Positions 58,601 through 64,000 of a stretch of 64,000 nucleotides of DNA are shown here, piece by piece (the stretch's first letter is position 1; every line of letters begins with the position of its first letter). Below the pieces are notes generated by a model. That model worked only from the letters and a program-made list of their open reading frames with translations. It did no database searches and had not been told where the DNA came from. The position numbers were made by a program, and so were the translations under genes. The stretch comes from a virus, in IMG/VR virus record IMGVR_UViG_3300042894_008159, positions 60,013 to 124,012 of that record. One strand, written 5' to 3'.

Positions 58601-61146
58601 CCACTAGATCCAGAGGATCCTGATGAACCTGAGGTTCCCCTAGTACCAGAAGAGCCTGAAGTTCCGGAAGAACCAGAGGATCCACTAGATCCAGATGAAC
58701 CAGATGTTCCAGAAGATCCTGATGATCCTGAGGATCCACTCGAACCAGAAGATCCCGAAGAACCAGAAGAGCCTGAAGTTCCGGAAGAACCAGAGGATCC
58801 ACTAGATCCTGATGAACCAGATGTTCCAGAAGAGCCAGAGGATCCGCTAGATCCAGAGGATCCAGATGAACCTGATGTTCCAGAAGATCCTGAGGATCCA
58901 CTTGAACCAGAAGATCCCGAAGAACCAGATGATCCTGATGAACCAGATGTTCCAGAAGAGCCAGATGATCCGCTAGATCCAGAGGATCCAGATGAACCTG
59001 ATGTTCCAGAAGATCCAGAAGATCCGCTAGATCCAGATGAACCTGATGTTCCAGAAGATCCCGAGGATCCACTAGAACCAGAAGATCCCGAAGAACCAGA
59101 TGATCCTGATGAACCAGATGTTCCAGAAGATCCAGATGATCCGCTAGATCCAGAGGATCCAGATGAACCTGAAGTTCCAGAAGAACCAGACGATCCCGAG
59201 GATCCACTTGAACCAGATGACCCACTAGATCCAGAGGATCCTGATGAACCTGAGGTTCCCCTAGTACCAGAAGAGCCTGAAGTTCCGGAAGACCCAGAGG
59301 ATCCGCTAGATCCAGATGAACCTGATGTTCCAGAAGATCCTGAGGATCCTGATGATCCACTCGAACCAGAAGATCCCGAAGAACCAGATGATCCTGACGA
59401 ACCAGATGTTCCCATAGTACCAGAAGAGCCTGAGGTTCCGGAAGAACCAGAAGAACCTGAGGATCCACTTGATCCAGATGAACCAGAGGTTCCAGAAGAA
59501 CCAGAAGATCCGCTAGATCCAGAGGATCCCGATGAACCAGAAGAACCAGATGATCCTGACGAACCGGATGTTCCAGAAGAACCTGATGACCCCGAAGATC
59601 CACTGGAGCCCGAAGAACCAGACGTTCCAGAAGATCCAGATGATCCTGAAGATCCACTCGAACCAGAAGATCCAGATGTTCCGCTAGATCCAGATGATCC
59701 GCTAGATCCAGAAGAACCACTCGAACCAGAAGAACCAGAAGATCCCGATGAACCAGACGTTCCTCTTGTACCGGAAGAACCCGATGATCCGCTAGATCCG
59801 GAGGATCCTGAAGAACCAGATGTTCCAGAAGAGCCAGACGATCCCGAGGATCCACTCGAACCAGAAGAACCAGAAGATCCCGATGAGCCACTAGTTCCTG
59901 ATGTACCATTTACACCAGATAGTCCAGAAGTACCATTAGATCCCGAGGATCCACTAGTTCCAGATGTACCATTTACACCAGATAGTCCAGAAGTACCTGA
60001 AGATCCAGATGAACCAGAAGATCCGCTAGATCCCGAGGATCCACTCGAACCAGATGAACCAGAAGAACCAGAGGATCCGCTAGATCCGGATGAACCTGAA
60101 GATCCGCTAGATCCAGAAGATCCCGATGAACCCGAAGTTCCAGAAGAACCTGATGATCCCGAAGATCCACTAGATCCAGAAGACCCCGAAGATCCGCTCG
60201 ATCCAGATGAACCAGATGTTCCAGAAGAACCAGATGATCCAGAAGATCCACTCGACCCAGAAGAACCAGATGATCCAGAAGAACCACTAGATCCAGATGA
60301 ACCAGAAGTTCCAGAAGAACCAGATGATCCAGAAGTTCCACTCGATCCAGAAGAACCAGACGATCCAGAAGATCCACTCGATCCAGAAGAACCTGATGTA
60401 CCAGAAGATCCACTAGATCCAGATGAACCAGAAGTTCCAGAAGAACCCGAAGATCCAGAAGAACCCGAAGATCCAGAAGAACCAGATGATCCAGAAGAAC
60501 CAGAGGATCCTGAAGATCCACTTGAACCAGATGAACCTGAAGTTCCAGAAGATCCAGAAGAGCCAGAGGATCCCGAGGATCCACTTGAACCGGATGATCC
60601 AGAAGATCCGGATGTACCAGAAGAACCAGAGGATCCTGAAGATCCACTAGATCCAGATGTTCCTCTAGTTCCAGAAGAGCCAGAGGATCCTGAAGATCCA
60701 CTCGATCCGGATGATCCCGAAGTTCCAGAAGAACCAGATGATCCAGAAGAACCACTTGATCCGGATGTACCGGAAGTTCCGGCAGAAACTTGCCATCCGG
60801 AACCGGTATATCTATAAATTTGTCCATCCGAGGAATTAAAAATTATCATCCCCACTGCTGGATTAGGTACAGAATTTATGTCATTAAAAATAGGAAGAAT
60901 TAAACCACTCCCTTTTACAAAAGAAGCATCGTTAATAAGTACATTTCCAGCTGTTGCCCCTGTTGCCTGAATAAAAATTGAATCGCTCTGTCCAGAAGGA
61001 TATATTCTAATTGAACCATTGTCCAACACCTGAAAAGTTATTGGCTGATTTTCAGCAGTACCCCCGGCACCAAAGAATTTAAGAGTACCTTGCCTAGGTT
61101 CAATCTGTATGTTTTTTCCTGAAGTTCCAAAAGGTCCGGTTGGCAT
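52609..61146 (-). CDS. Giant collagen-like fibre protein with S74-type chaperone C-terminus
   Basis: The 2,845-residue protein has four parts: an N-terminal ~120-residue attachment domain; residues ~121-1802 made of Gly-Ser-Ser and Gly-Thr-Ser triplets; a head with repeats of the form NNVA-(I/V)-G-x-x-AL-x-x-NTTG (about residues 2030-2680), similar to YadA-type beta-roll head repeats; and a peptidase S74 intramolecular chaperone from NSDIRLKKNI (about 2740) to the end. The last part folds the trimer and then cuts itself off. Every third residue of the shaft is Gly, so it should form a collagen-like triple helix, but without Pro. The start ATG is 17 bp after a promoter-like box. Confidence 0.93.
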   Translation of the reverse strand: MPTGPFGTSGKNIQIEPRQGTLKFFGAGGTAENQPITFQVLDNGSIRIYPSGQSDSIFIQATGATAGNVLINDASFVKGSGLILPIFNDINSVPNPAVGMIIFNSSDGQIYRYTGSGWQVSAGTSGTSGSSGSSGSSGSSGTSGSSGSSGSSGSSGSSGTRGTSGSSGSSGSSGSSGTSGSSGSSGSSGSSGSSGSSGSSGTSGSSGSSGSSGSSGSSGSSGSSGSSGSSGSSGSSGTSGSSGSSGSSGTSGSSGSSGSSGSSGSSGSSGTSGSSGSSGTSGSSGSSGSSGSSGSSGSSGSSGSSGSSGTSGSSGSSGSSGSSGSSGSSGSSGSSGTSGSSGSSGSSGSSGSSGSSGSSGSSGSSGSSGSSGSSGSSGSSGSSGTSGLSGVNGTSGTSGSSGSNGTSGLSGVNGTSGTSGSSGSSGSSGSSGSSGSSGSSGTSGSSGSSGSSGSSGSSGTRGTSGSSGSSGSSGSSGSSGSSGSSGSSGTSGSSGSSGSSGSSGSSGTSGSSGSSGSSGSSGSSGTSGSSGSSGSSGSSGSSGSSGSSGSSGTSGSSGSSGSSGSSGSSGTSGSSGTMGTSGSSGSSGSSGSSGSSGSSGSSGSSGTSGSSGSSGSSGSSGTSGSSGTRGTSGSSGSSGSSGSSGSSGSSGSSGSSGTSGSSGSSGSSGSSGSSGTSGSSGSSGSSGSSGSSGSSGSSGTSGSSGSSGSSGSSGTSGSSGSSGSSGSSGSSGTSGSSGSSGSSGSSGSSGSSGSSGTSGSSGSSGSSGSSGSSGTSGSSGSSGSSGSSGTSGSSGSSGSSGSSGSSGSSGSSGTSGSSGSSGSSGSSGTSGSSGTRGTSGSSGSSGSSGSSGSSGSSGSSGSSGTSGSSGSSGTSGSSGSSGSSGSSGTRGTSGSSGSSGSSGSSGTSGSSGSSGSSGSSGSSGSSGSSGSSGSSGTSGSSGSSGSSGSSGSSGSSGSSGSSGTSGSSGSSGSSGSSGSSGSSGSSGSSGSSGTSGSSGSSGSSGSSGSSGTSGSSGSSGSSGSSGTSGSSGSSGSSGTSGSSGSSGSSGSSGSSGTSGSSGSSGSSGSSGSSGSSGTSGSSGSSGSSGSSGSSGSSGSSGSSGTSGSSGSSGSSGSSGTSGSSGSSGSSGSSGSSGTSGSSGSSGSSGSSGSSGSSGSSGSSGSSGTSGSSGSSGSSGSSGTRGTSGSSGSSGSSGSSGSSGSSGSSGSSGTSGSSGSSGSSGSSGSSGSSGSSGSSGTSGSSGSSGSSGSSGSSGSSGTSGSSGSSGSSGSSGSSGSSGSSGSSGTSGSSGSSGSSGSSGTRGTSGSSGSSGSSGSSGTSGSSGSSGSSGSSGSSGSSGSSGSSGSSGTSGSSGSSGSSGSSGSSGSSGTSGSSGSSGSSGSSGSSGSSGTSGSSGSSGSSGSSGSSGSSGSSGSSGSSGTSGSSGSSGSSGSSGTRGTSGSSGSSGSSGSSGSSGSSGSSGTSGSSGSSGSSGSSGTSGSSGSSGSSGSSGSSGSSGSSGSSGSSGTSGSSGSSGSSGSSGSSGTSGSSGSSGSSGSSGSSGSSGSSGSSGTSGSSGSSGSSGSSGSSGTSGSSGSSGTSGSSGSSGSSGSSGSSGTSGSSGTRGTSGSSGSSGSSGSSGSSGSSGSSGSSGTSGSSGSSGSSGSSGSSGSSGSSGSSGSSGTSGSSGSSGSSGSSGSSGTSGSSGSSGSSGSSGSSGSSGSSGSSGSSGTSGSSGSSGSSGSSGSSGTSGSSGSSGSSGSSGSSGSSGSSGSSGSSGTSGSSGSSGSSGSSGSSGTSGSSGSSGSSGSSGSSGSSGTSGFATLSGSTDNGVLTLNGSSPNVTVESDLTYTSPTLSFTGTGSPTTGASQIYLNGVTSNRIDFNTNGAGPPAFTTRSAGTKVVLYPSVGAASVDIGMGYMADGGVPSMWYSIIGSAANGAYYWYAGTTQIMALVNLAAGTRRLDLTAGTVTNPSISAGLNSADTNTGIYFPAADTIGFVEGGVEVMRIHDTGRITIGGTTAPTFTLEVLSSDMAVNSVRVGRGAGSIATNVVLGPTALNANTTGANNVAIGSSALDVNTTGVQNIAIGSDSLGANLINSNNVAVGFNSLLLNTADNNVAIGSRALDANTTGTPNVAIGTDALGANATGTNNVALGHNALLLNTTNNNVAVGSRALDANTTGTPNVAIGTDALGANATGTNNVALGHNALLLNTTNNNVAIGSLALDANTTGTPNVAVGTNALGVNNTGANNVAVGHQTLDANTTGVRNVAVGNEALGAVATGTDNTAFGHNALLLNTTNNNVAIGSLALDANTTGTPNVAVGTNALGLNNTGANNVAVGHQTLDANTTGVRNVAVGNEALGAVATGVDNTAFGHNALLLNTVSNNVAIGSLALDANTTGTPNVAVGTNALGLNTTGANNVAVGHQTLDANTTGVQNVAIGNDALGANATNSNNVAVGHNALLLNTADNNVAVGSRALDSNTTGTPNVAIGTLALEANTTGANNVAVGHSALDVNTTGIQNVAVGNDALGANATNSNNVAVGHNALLLNTADNNVAVGSRALDSNTTGTPNLAVGFNALGVNTTGANNVAVGYQALDDNTTGIQNVAIGNDALGANVVNSNNVAIGHNALLLSTADNNVAVGSQALDSNTTGDNNLAAGSASLSSNTTGNQNTAVGSESLKNVTVGARNVAAGYQAGSQLINGTGNVIIGRGAEGSATNAVNQIVIGDLAGGIADDTAFIGGTNGAYNGQNDPSWQVNSDIRLKKNIIDNSQGLSIINSIRVRNFEYRKEDEIIEIPKNRAIKKPGIQIGVIAQEFQLIIPEAVSETSDGVLSVNSSRVTWHLVNAIQELTSRIETLEKSLPKD
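53110..55060 (-). repeat. YadA-head-like tandem repeats in the giant fibre
   Basis: About 20-25 repeats of NNVA(I/V)G-x-x-AL-x-x-NTTG form a block of ~650 residues. Several units are near identical at the DNA level, such as those around 54280-54560, showing recent unequal crossing-over or gene conversion. Repeats of this type stack into a beta-roll head. Confidence 0.9.
55740..60790 (-). repeat. Ser/Thr collagen-like (G-S-S / G-T-S)n shaft array
   Basis: About 5 kb of 9-bp units encode ~1,680 residues of G-S-S, with G-T-S inserted every 4-9 triplets and rare G-T-R, G-L-S, G-V-N and G-S-N triplets. All other frames also stay open over kilobases because of the unit's codon set, which makes long false ORFs on both strands. 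Confidence 0.97.
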
Positions 61147-61148
61147 GA

Positions 61149-64000
61149 TTACTTATTACTTTGTATATATTCAACTACCAAACGCTCAACATCCTTTCTC
61201 TCGGCAAAAACGGTGTAAAAAAGATTTATTTCTTCACAATTGCCGCCAATTAAAATTTTGTTATCTAGAATTTCTTCTACGAAGTAAAGACAAGGCTTTC
61301 CTATAGGGGTTAGAATTACGGATATTGAATCAGAATGAATTAGATCCGCCCAATAATAAGGTAAAAGGATTTCTTTGCAATTTTGGAGACGCCCCCTAAC
61401 AAACACACCAACTTCTGGACCTTCCAAAACCGAATATCTCAATCTCCATGGTTCCTTTTTAGAAGGATGAAGAATATCAAAATTCTTTTGATTTGCGTTT
61501 ATTATGTCGAAGTTGTCCAAAATGTTTGTTCCATCTCCATCAATATTTCCTCCAGCTTTCATATTGATACTACCGCCGTTAGTCTGAAGTTCTGCTCCAT
61601 TTATCTTGACAGTATTACCAGTTGAATCTATCGCAACAGGGATACTTCCCAAAGAAATAACAGTTCCATTGTCAGTTATAGAGGAGTTCCCTATTGTTGT
61701 TGAACTTGTGAATTTAACTACAGTGTTTGTTGTTCCCGAAACAGAAACTGATGTTCCAGATGTACCAGAAGTTCCCCTGGTTCCAGAAGATCCCGATGTA
61801 CCAGAAGAACCGGATGTACCAGAAGATCCACTAGATCCAGATGAACCGGAGGATCCAGAAGAACCTGAAGATCCAGACGATCCACTTGATCCAGAAGAAC
61901 CTGATGTTCCAGAAGAACCAGATGATCCTGAAGATCCACTTGATCCAGAAGAACCAGAAGTTCCTCTGGTTCCAGAAGAACCTGATGTTCCAGAAGAACC
62001 AGACGATCCGGAAGATCCGGATGTACCAGATGATCCACTAGATCCAGATGAACCGGATGATCCAGAAGAACCCGATGACCCACTTGAACCAGAAGATCCC
62101 GATGTTCCAGAAGATCCGGATGATCCACTTGAACCAGAAGAGCCGGATGTACCAGAGGATCCACTAGATCCAGATGAACCGGATGATCCAGAAGAACCGG
62201 ACGTTCCGGAAGATCCTGAAGATCCACTCGAACCAGAAGATCCGCTAGATCCAGAAGATCCTGATGAACCAGATGTTCCAGAAGACCCGGAGGATCCGCT
62301 GGATCCAGATGATCCTGAAGAGCCAGATGTTCCAGAAGACCCGGATGATCCTGAAGATCCGCTAGATCCAGAAGATCCTGATGAACCAGATGTTCCAGAA
62401 GACCCGGATGATCCGCTGGATCCAGATGATCCTGAAGAACCAGATGTTCCAGAAGACCCGGATGATCCTGAGGATCCACTAGATCCAGAAGATCCTGAAG
62501 AACCAGATGTTCCAGAAGACCCGGATGATCCGCTGGATCCAGATGATCCTGAAGAACCAGAGGATCCCGAGGATCCACTAGAACCAGAGGATCCAGATGA
62601 ACCAGAGGTTCCTGAAGAACCAGAGGTTCCTGAAGAACCAGAAGATCCAGACGAACCGGAGGATCCAGAAGAACCTGAAGATCCACTTGATCCAGAAGAA
62701 CCAGAAGTTCCTCTGGTTCCAGAAGAACCAGAAGATCCTGATGATCCACTAGATCCAGAAGAACCTGAAGAACCTGATGTTCCAGAAGAACCTGACGACC
62801 CGCTTGAACCTGAAGAACCCGATGTTCCGGAAGAACCAGACGATCCAGAAGATCCGCTAGACCCTGAAGAACCTGAAGATCCGGATGTTCCGGAAGAACC
62901 TGATGATCCGCTTGATCCAGATGAACCAGATGTTCCAGAAGAACCTGATGACCCGCTAGAACCTGAAGAACCCGATGTTCCGGATGAACCTGATGATCCA
63001 GAAGAACCCGAAGATCCAGAAGATCCACTGGATCCAGAAGAACCAGAAGATCCGGATGTTCCTGAAGAACCTGAAGATCCACTTGATCCAGAAGACCCAG
63101 ATGTACCAGAAGAACCAGAAGATCCGCTTGATCCAGAAGAACCGGAAGATCCAGATGTACCAGAAGAACCTGAAGATCCACTTGATCCAGAAGACCCAGA
63201 TGTACCAGAAGATCCAGAGGATCCACTCGAACCAGAAGAACCTGATGTACCTGAGGATCCACTAGATCCAGATGAACCGGATGTACCAGAAGATCCACTA
63301 GATCCAGATGAACCGGAGGATCCAGAGGAACCGGAAGATCCAGATGTTCCAGAAGAACCAGATGATCCAGAAGATCCACTTGATCCACTTGATCCAGATG
63401 TACCAGAAGACCCAGAGGATCCACTTGAACCAGAAGAGCCGGATGTACCAGAGGATCCACTAGATCCAGATGAACCGGAGGATCCAGAGGAACCGGAAGA
63501 TCCAGAGGATCCAGATGTTCCAGAAGAACCAGATGATCCAGAAGATCCACTTGATCCAGATGTACCAGAAGACCCAGAGGATCCACTTGAACCAGAAGAG
63601 CCGGATGTACCAGAGGATCCACTAGATCCAGATGAACCGGATGATCCAGAAGAACCCGATGACCCGCTTGTACCAGAAGATCCACTAGATCCAGATGAAC
63701 CGGAGGATCCGGAAGATCCGCTAGATCCCGAAGAACCGGAAGATCCAGAAGATCCGCTAGACCCAGAAGAACCTGATGTTCCCGAAGAACCCGATGATCC
63801 ACTTGATCCAGAAGAACCTGAAGATCCAGAGGTTCCGGAAGAACCAGAAGATCCAGAAGATCCAGATGTTCCTGAAGAACCTGAAGATCCACTTGATCCA
63901 GAAGAACCTGAAGATCCGGATGTTCCCGAAGAACCAGATGATCCGCTTGATCCAGATGAACCGGATGTTCCAGAAGAACCCGATGTCCCACTAGAACCCG
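61149..64000 (-). CDS. Second collagen-like fibre protein (5' end outside window)
   Basis: The frame is open from the window edge to TAA at 61149. The first ~750 visible residues are G-S-S/G-T-S triplets; they end in SVSVSGTTNTVVKF, a small beta-region (IGNSSITDNGTVIS, IPVAIDSTGN) and a C-terminal ~110-residue domain containing FDILHPSKKEPWRLRYSV, then LEGPEVGVFVRGRL and ILTPIGKPCLYFVEEIL. That domain is common at the end of fibre-like proteins of marine T4-like phages and probably caps the fibre tip. The stop is 2 bp before the giant fibre gene's ATG. A TTG at 61652 that opens a smaller frame is an internal Leu codon. Confidence 0.9.
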   Translation of the reverse strand, partial: GSSGTSGSSGTSGSSGSSGSSGSSGTSGSSGSSGSSGSSGSSGTSGSSGSSGSSGTSGSSGSSGSSGSSGSSGTSGSSGSSGSSGSSGSSGSSGSSGSSGSSGSSGSSGTSGSSGSSGSSGSSGSSGSSGTSGSSGSSGSSGSSGTSGSSGSSGSSGSSGTSGSSGSSGSSGSSGSSGSSGSSGTSGSSGSSGSSGSSGTSGSSGSSGSSGSSGSSGTSGSSGSSGSSGSSGSSGSSGTSGSSGSSGSSGTSGSSGSSGSSGSSGTSGSSGSSGSSGSSGTSGSSGSSGSSGSSGSSGTSGSSGSSGSSGSSGTSGSSGSSGSSGSSGSSGSSGSSGSSGTSGSSGSSGSSGSSGTSGSSGSSGSSGSSGTSGSSGSSGSSGSSGSSGSSGTSGSSGSSGSSGSSGTSGSSGSSGSSGSSGSSGSSGTRGTSGSSGSSGSSGSSGSSGSSGSSGSSGTSGSSGTSGSSGSSGSSGSSGSSGSSGSSGSSGSSGSSGTSGSSGSSGSSGSSGSSGSSGTSGSSGSSGSSGSSGSSGTSGSSGSSGSSGSSGSSGSSGTSGSSGSSGSSGSSGSSGTSGSSGSSGSSGSSGSSGSSGSSGTSGSSGSSGSSGSSGSSGTSGSSGSSGSSGSSGTSGSSGSSGSSGSSGSSGSSGSSGSSGTSGSSGSSGSSGTSGSSGTRGTSGSSGSSGSSGSSGSSGTSGSSGSSGSSGSSGSSGSSGSSGSSGSSGTSGSSGTSGSSGTRGTSGTSGTSVSVSGTTNTVVKFTSSTTIGNSSITDNGTVISLGSIPVAIDSTGNTVKINGAELQTNGGSINMKAGGNIDGDGTNILDNFDIINANQKNFDILHPSKKEPWRLRYSVLEGPEVGVFVRGRLQNCKEILLPYYWADLIHSDSISVILTPIGKPCLYFVEEILDNKILIGGNCEEINLFYTVFAERKDVERLVVEYIQSNK
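61163..61172 (-). promoter_or_regulatory. GAATATATAC late-promoter-like motif before the giant fibre
   Basis: It lies 17 bp before the ATG at 61146, within the last codons of the preceding fibre gene. It is a one-base variant of the GATATATAC copies elsewhere. Confidence 0.45.
61755..64000 (-). repeat. Second G-S-S/G-T-S collagen-like array (continues past the window)
   Basis: This ~2.2-kb, 9-bp-periodic array codes only Gly, Ser and Thr apart from rare Arg. It is the same type as the 55740-60790 array but belongs to a separate gene. The antisense strand again yields long false ORFs. Confidence 0.97.

Noticed and set aside
55676-60817. A 1,713-codon plus-strand open frame rich in Asp, Pro and Glu
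   Set aside because: It is the antisense of the G-S-S/G-T-S array; the repeat unit lacks stops in this frame. The minus-strand frame has real domains on both ends (attachment and S74) and a start with a promoter-like box.
55698-60827. Long minus-strand frames rich in Leu, Asp and His over the fibre array (also 61718-63991)
   Set aside because: They are shifted frames of the same 9-bp unit and have no flanking domain or sensible start.
61149-61652. A separate 167-residue gene starting at TTG 61652
   Set aside because: The frame stays open upstream through the collagen-like array to the window edge, and the TTG is an internal Leu codon in ...TVISLGSIPVAI.
53110-64000. CRISPR-like spacing in the repeat-dense region
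   Set aside because: The repeats are coding, 9-bp or variable YadA-like units without unique spacers of constant length.

Overview
The window is a 64 kb piece of a large tailed-phage genome of the T4-like (tevenvirus-type) contractile-tail lineage. It carries recognisable homologues of the T4 morphogenesis genes in nearly T4 order: a gp14-like neck domain, gp16, gp17 (terminase), gp18 (sheath), gp19 (tube), a gp26-like hub protein, gp55 (late sigma), gp4 (head completion), gp20 (portal), a gp21 protease fused to a scaffold, and gp23 (major capsid). All genes but one are read on the minus strand, so transcription runs from high to low coordinates. The DNA is AT-rich, genes are packed with 1-20 bp overlaps, and most starts have an A-rich leader with little Shine-Dalgarno signal. 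That leader type fits a Bacteroidota host, but the host cannot be proven from this window. No tRNA, CRISPR array or transposase was seen, and no stretch over 300 bp lacks a gene.

Layout in transcription order. (i) 64000-52609: two tandem giant fibre genes built of Gly-Ser-Ser/Gly-Thr-Ser triplets; the first runs off the window edge and the second is 2,845 residues with a peptidase S74-type chaperone end. (ii) 52590-46003: an accessory block with four glycosyltransferases, one being the only plus-strand gene, a LamG-type adhesin with a Thr/Pro linker, and small helical proteins. (iii) 45935-33084: neck, terminase, sheath, two tail-tube paralogues, a gp26-like hub protein with a candidate +1 frameshift, and a tape-measure-like protein. 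(iv) 33012-23125: dCMP deaminase, an ECF-like sigma factor, a PD-(D/E)XK nuclease, membrane proteins, an 888-residue repeat protein with a candidate -1 frameshift, gp55 and gp4. (v) 23094-19859: two tandem portal paralogues. (vi) 19848-10461: a heptose kinase, then DNA ligase, clamp loader gp44/gp62, guanylate-kinase-like protein, RNase H/FEN nuclease, a DEDD exonuclease and a degenerate UV-endonuclease homologue. (vii) 10451-1: an 880-residue protein with hydrophobic segments, protease-scaffold fusion, major capsid protein, and four small or medium proteins that share an N-terminal LxE motif.

The most interesting themes are these. A heptose kinase (RfaE/HldE type) and a TibC/Aah-type protein O-heptosyltransferase with its four-cysteine metal site sit in the same phage as serine/threonine-only collagen-like fibres, suggesting a phage-encoded O-glycosylation system for virion fibres. 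Portal and tail-tube genes are both tandemly duplicated. A GATATATA motif recurs upstream of many virion genes and is probably the late promoter read by the gp55-like sigma. An LxE motif, matching the T4 prohead protease site, recurs in the first 45 residues of the capsid protein and of most genes downstream of it. Two candidate recoding sites have classic sequences: CTT TGA in the gp26-like gene and A AAA AAC in the 888-residue gene.
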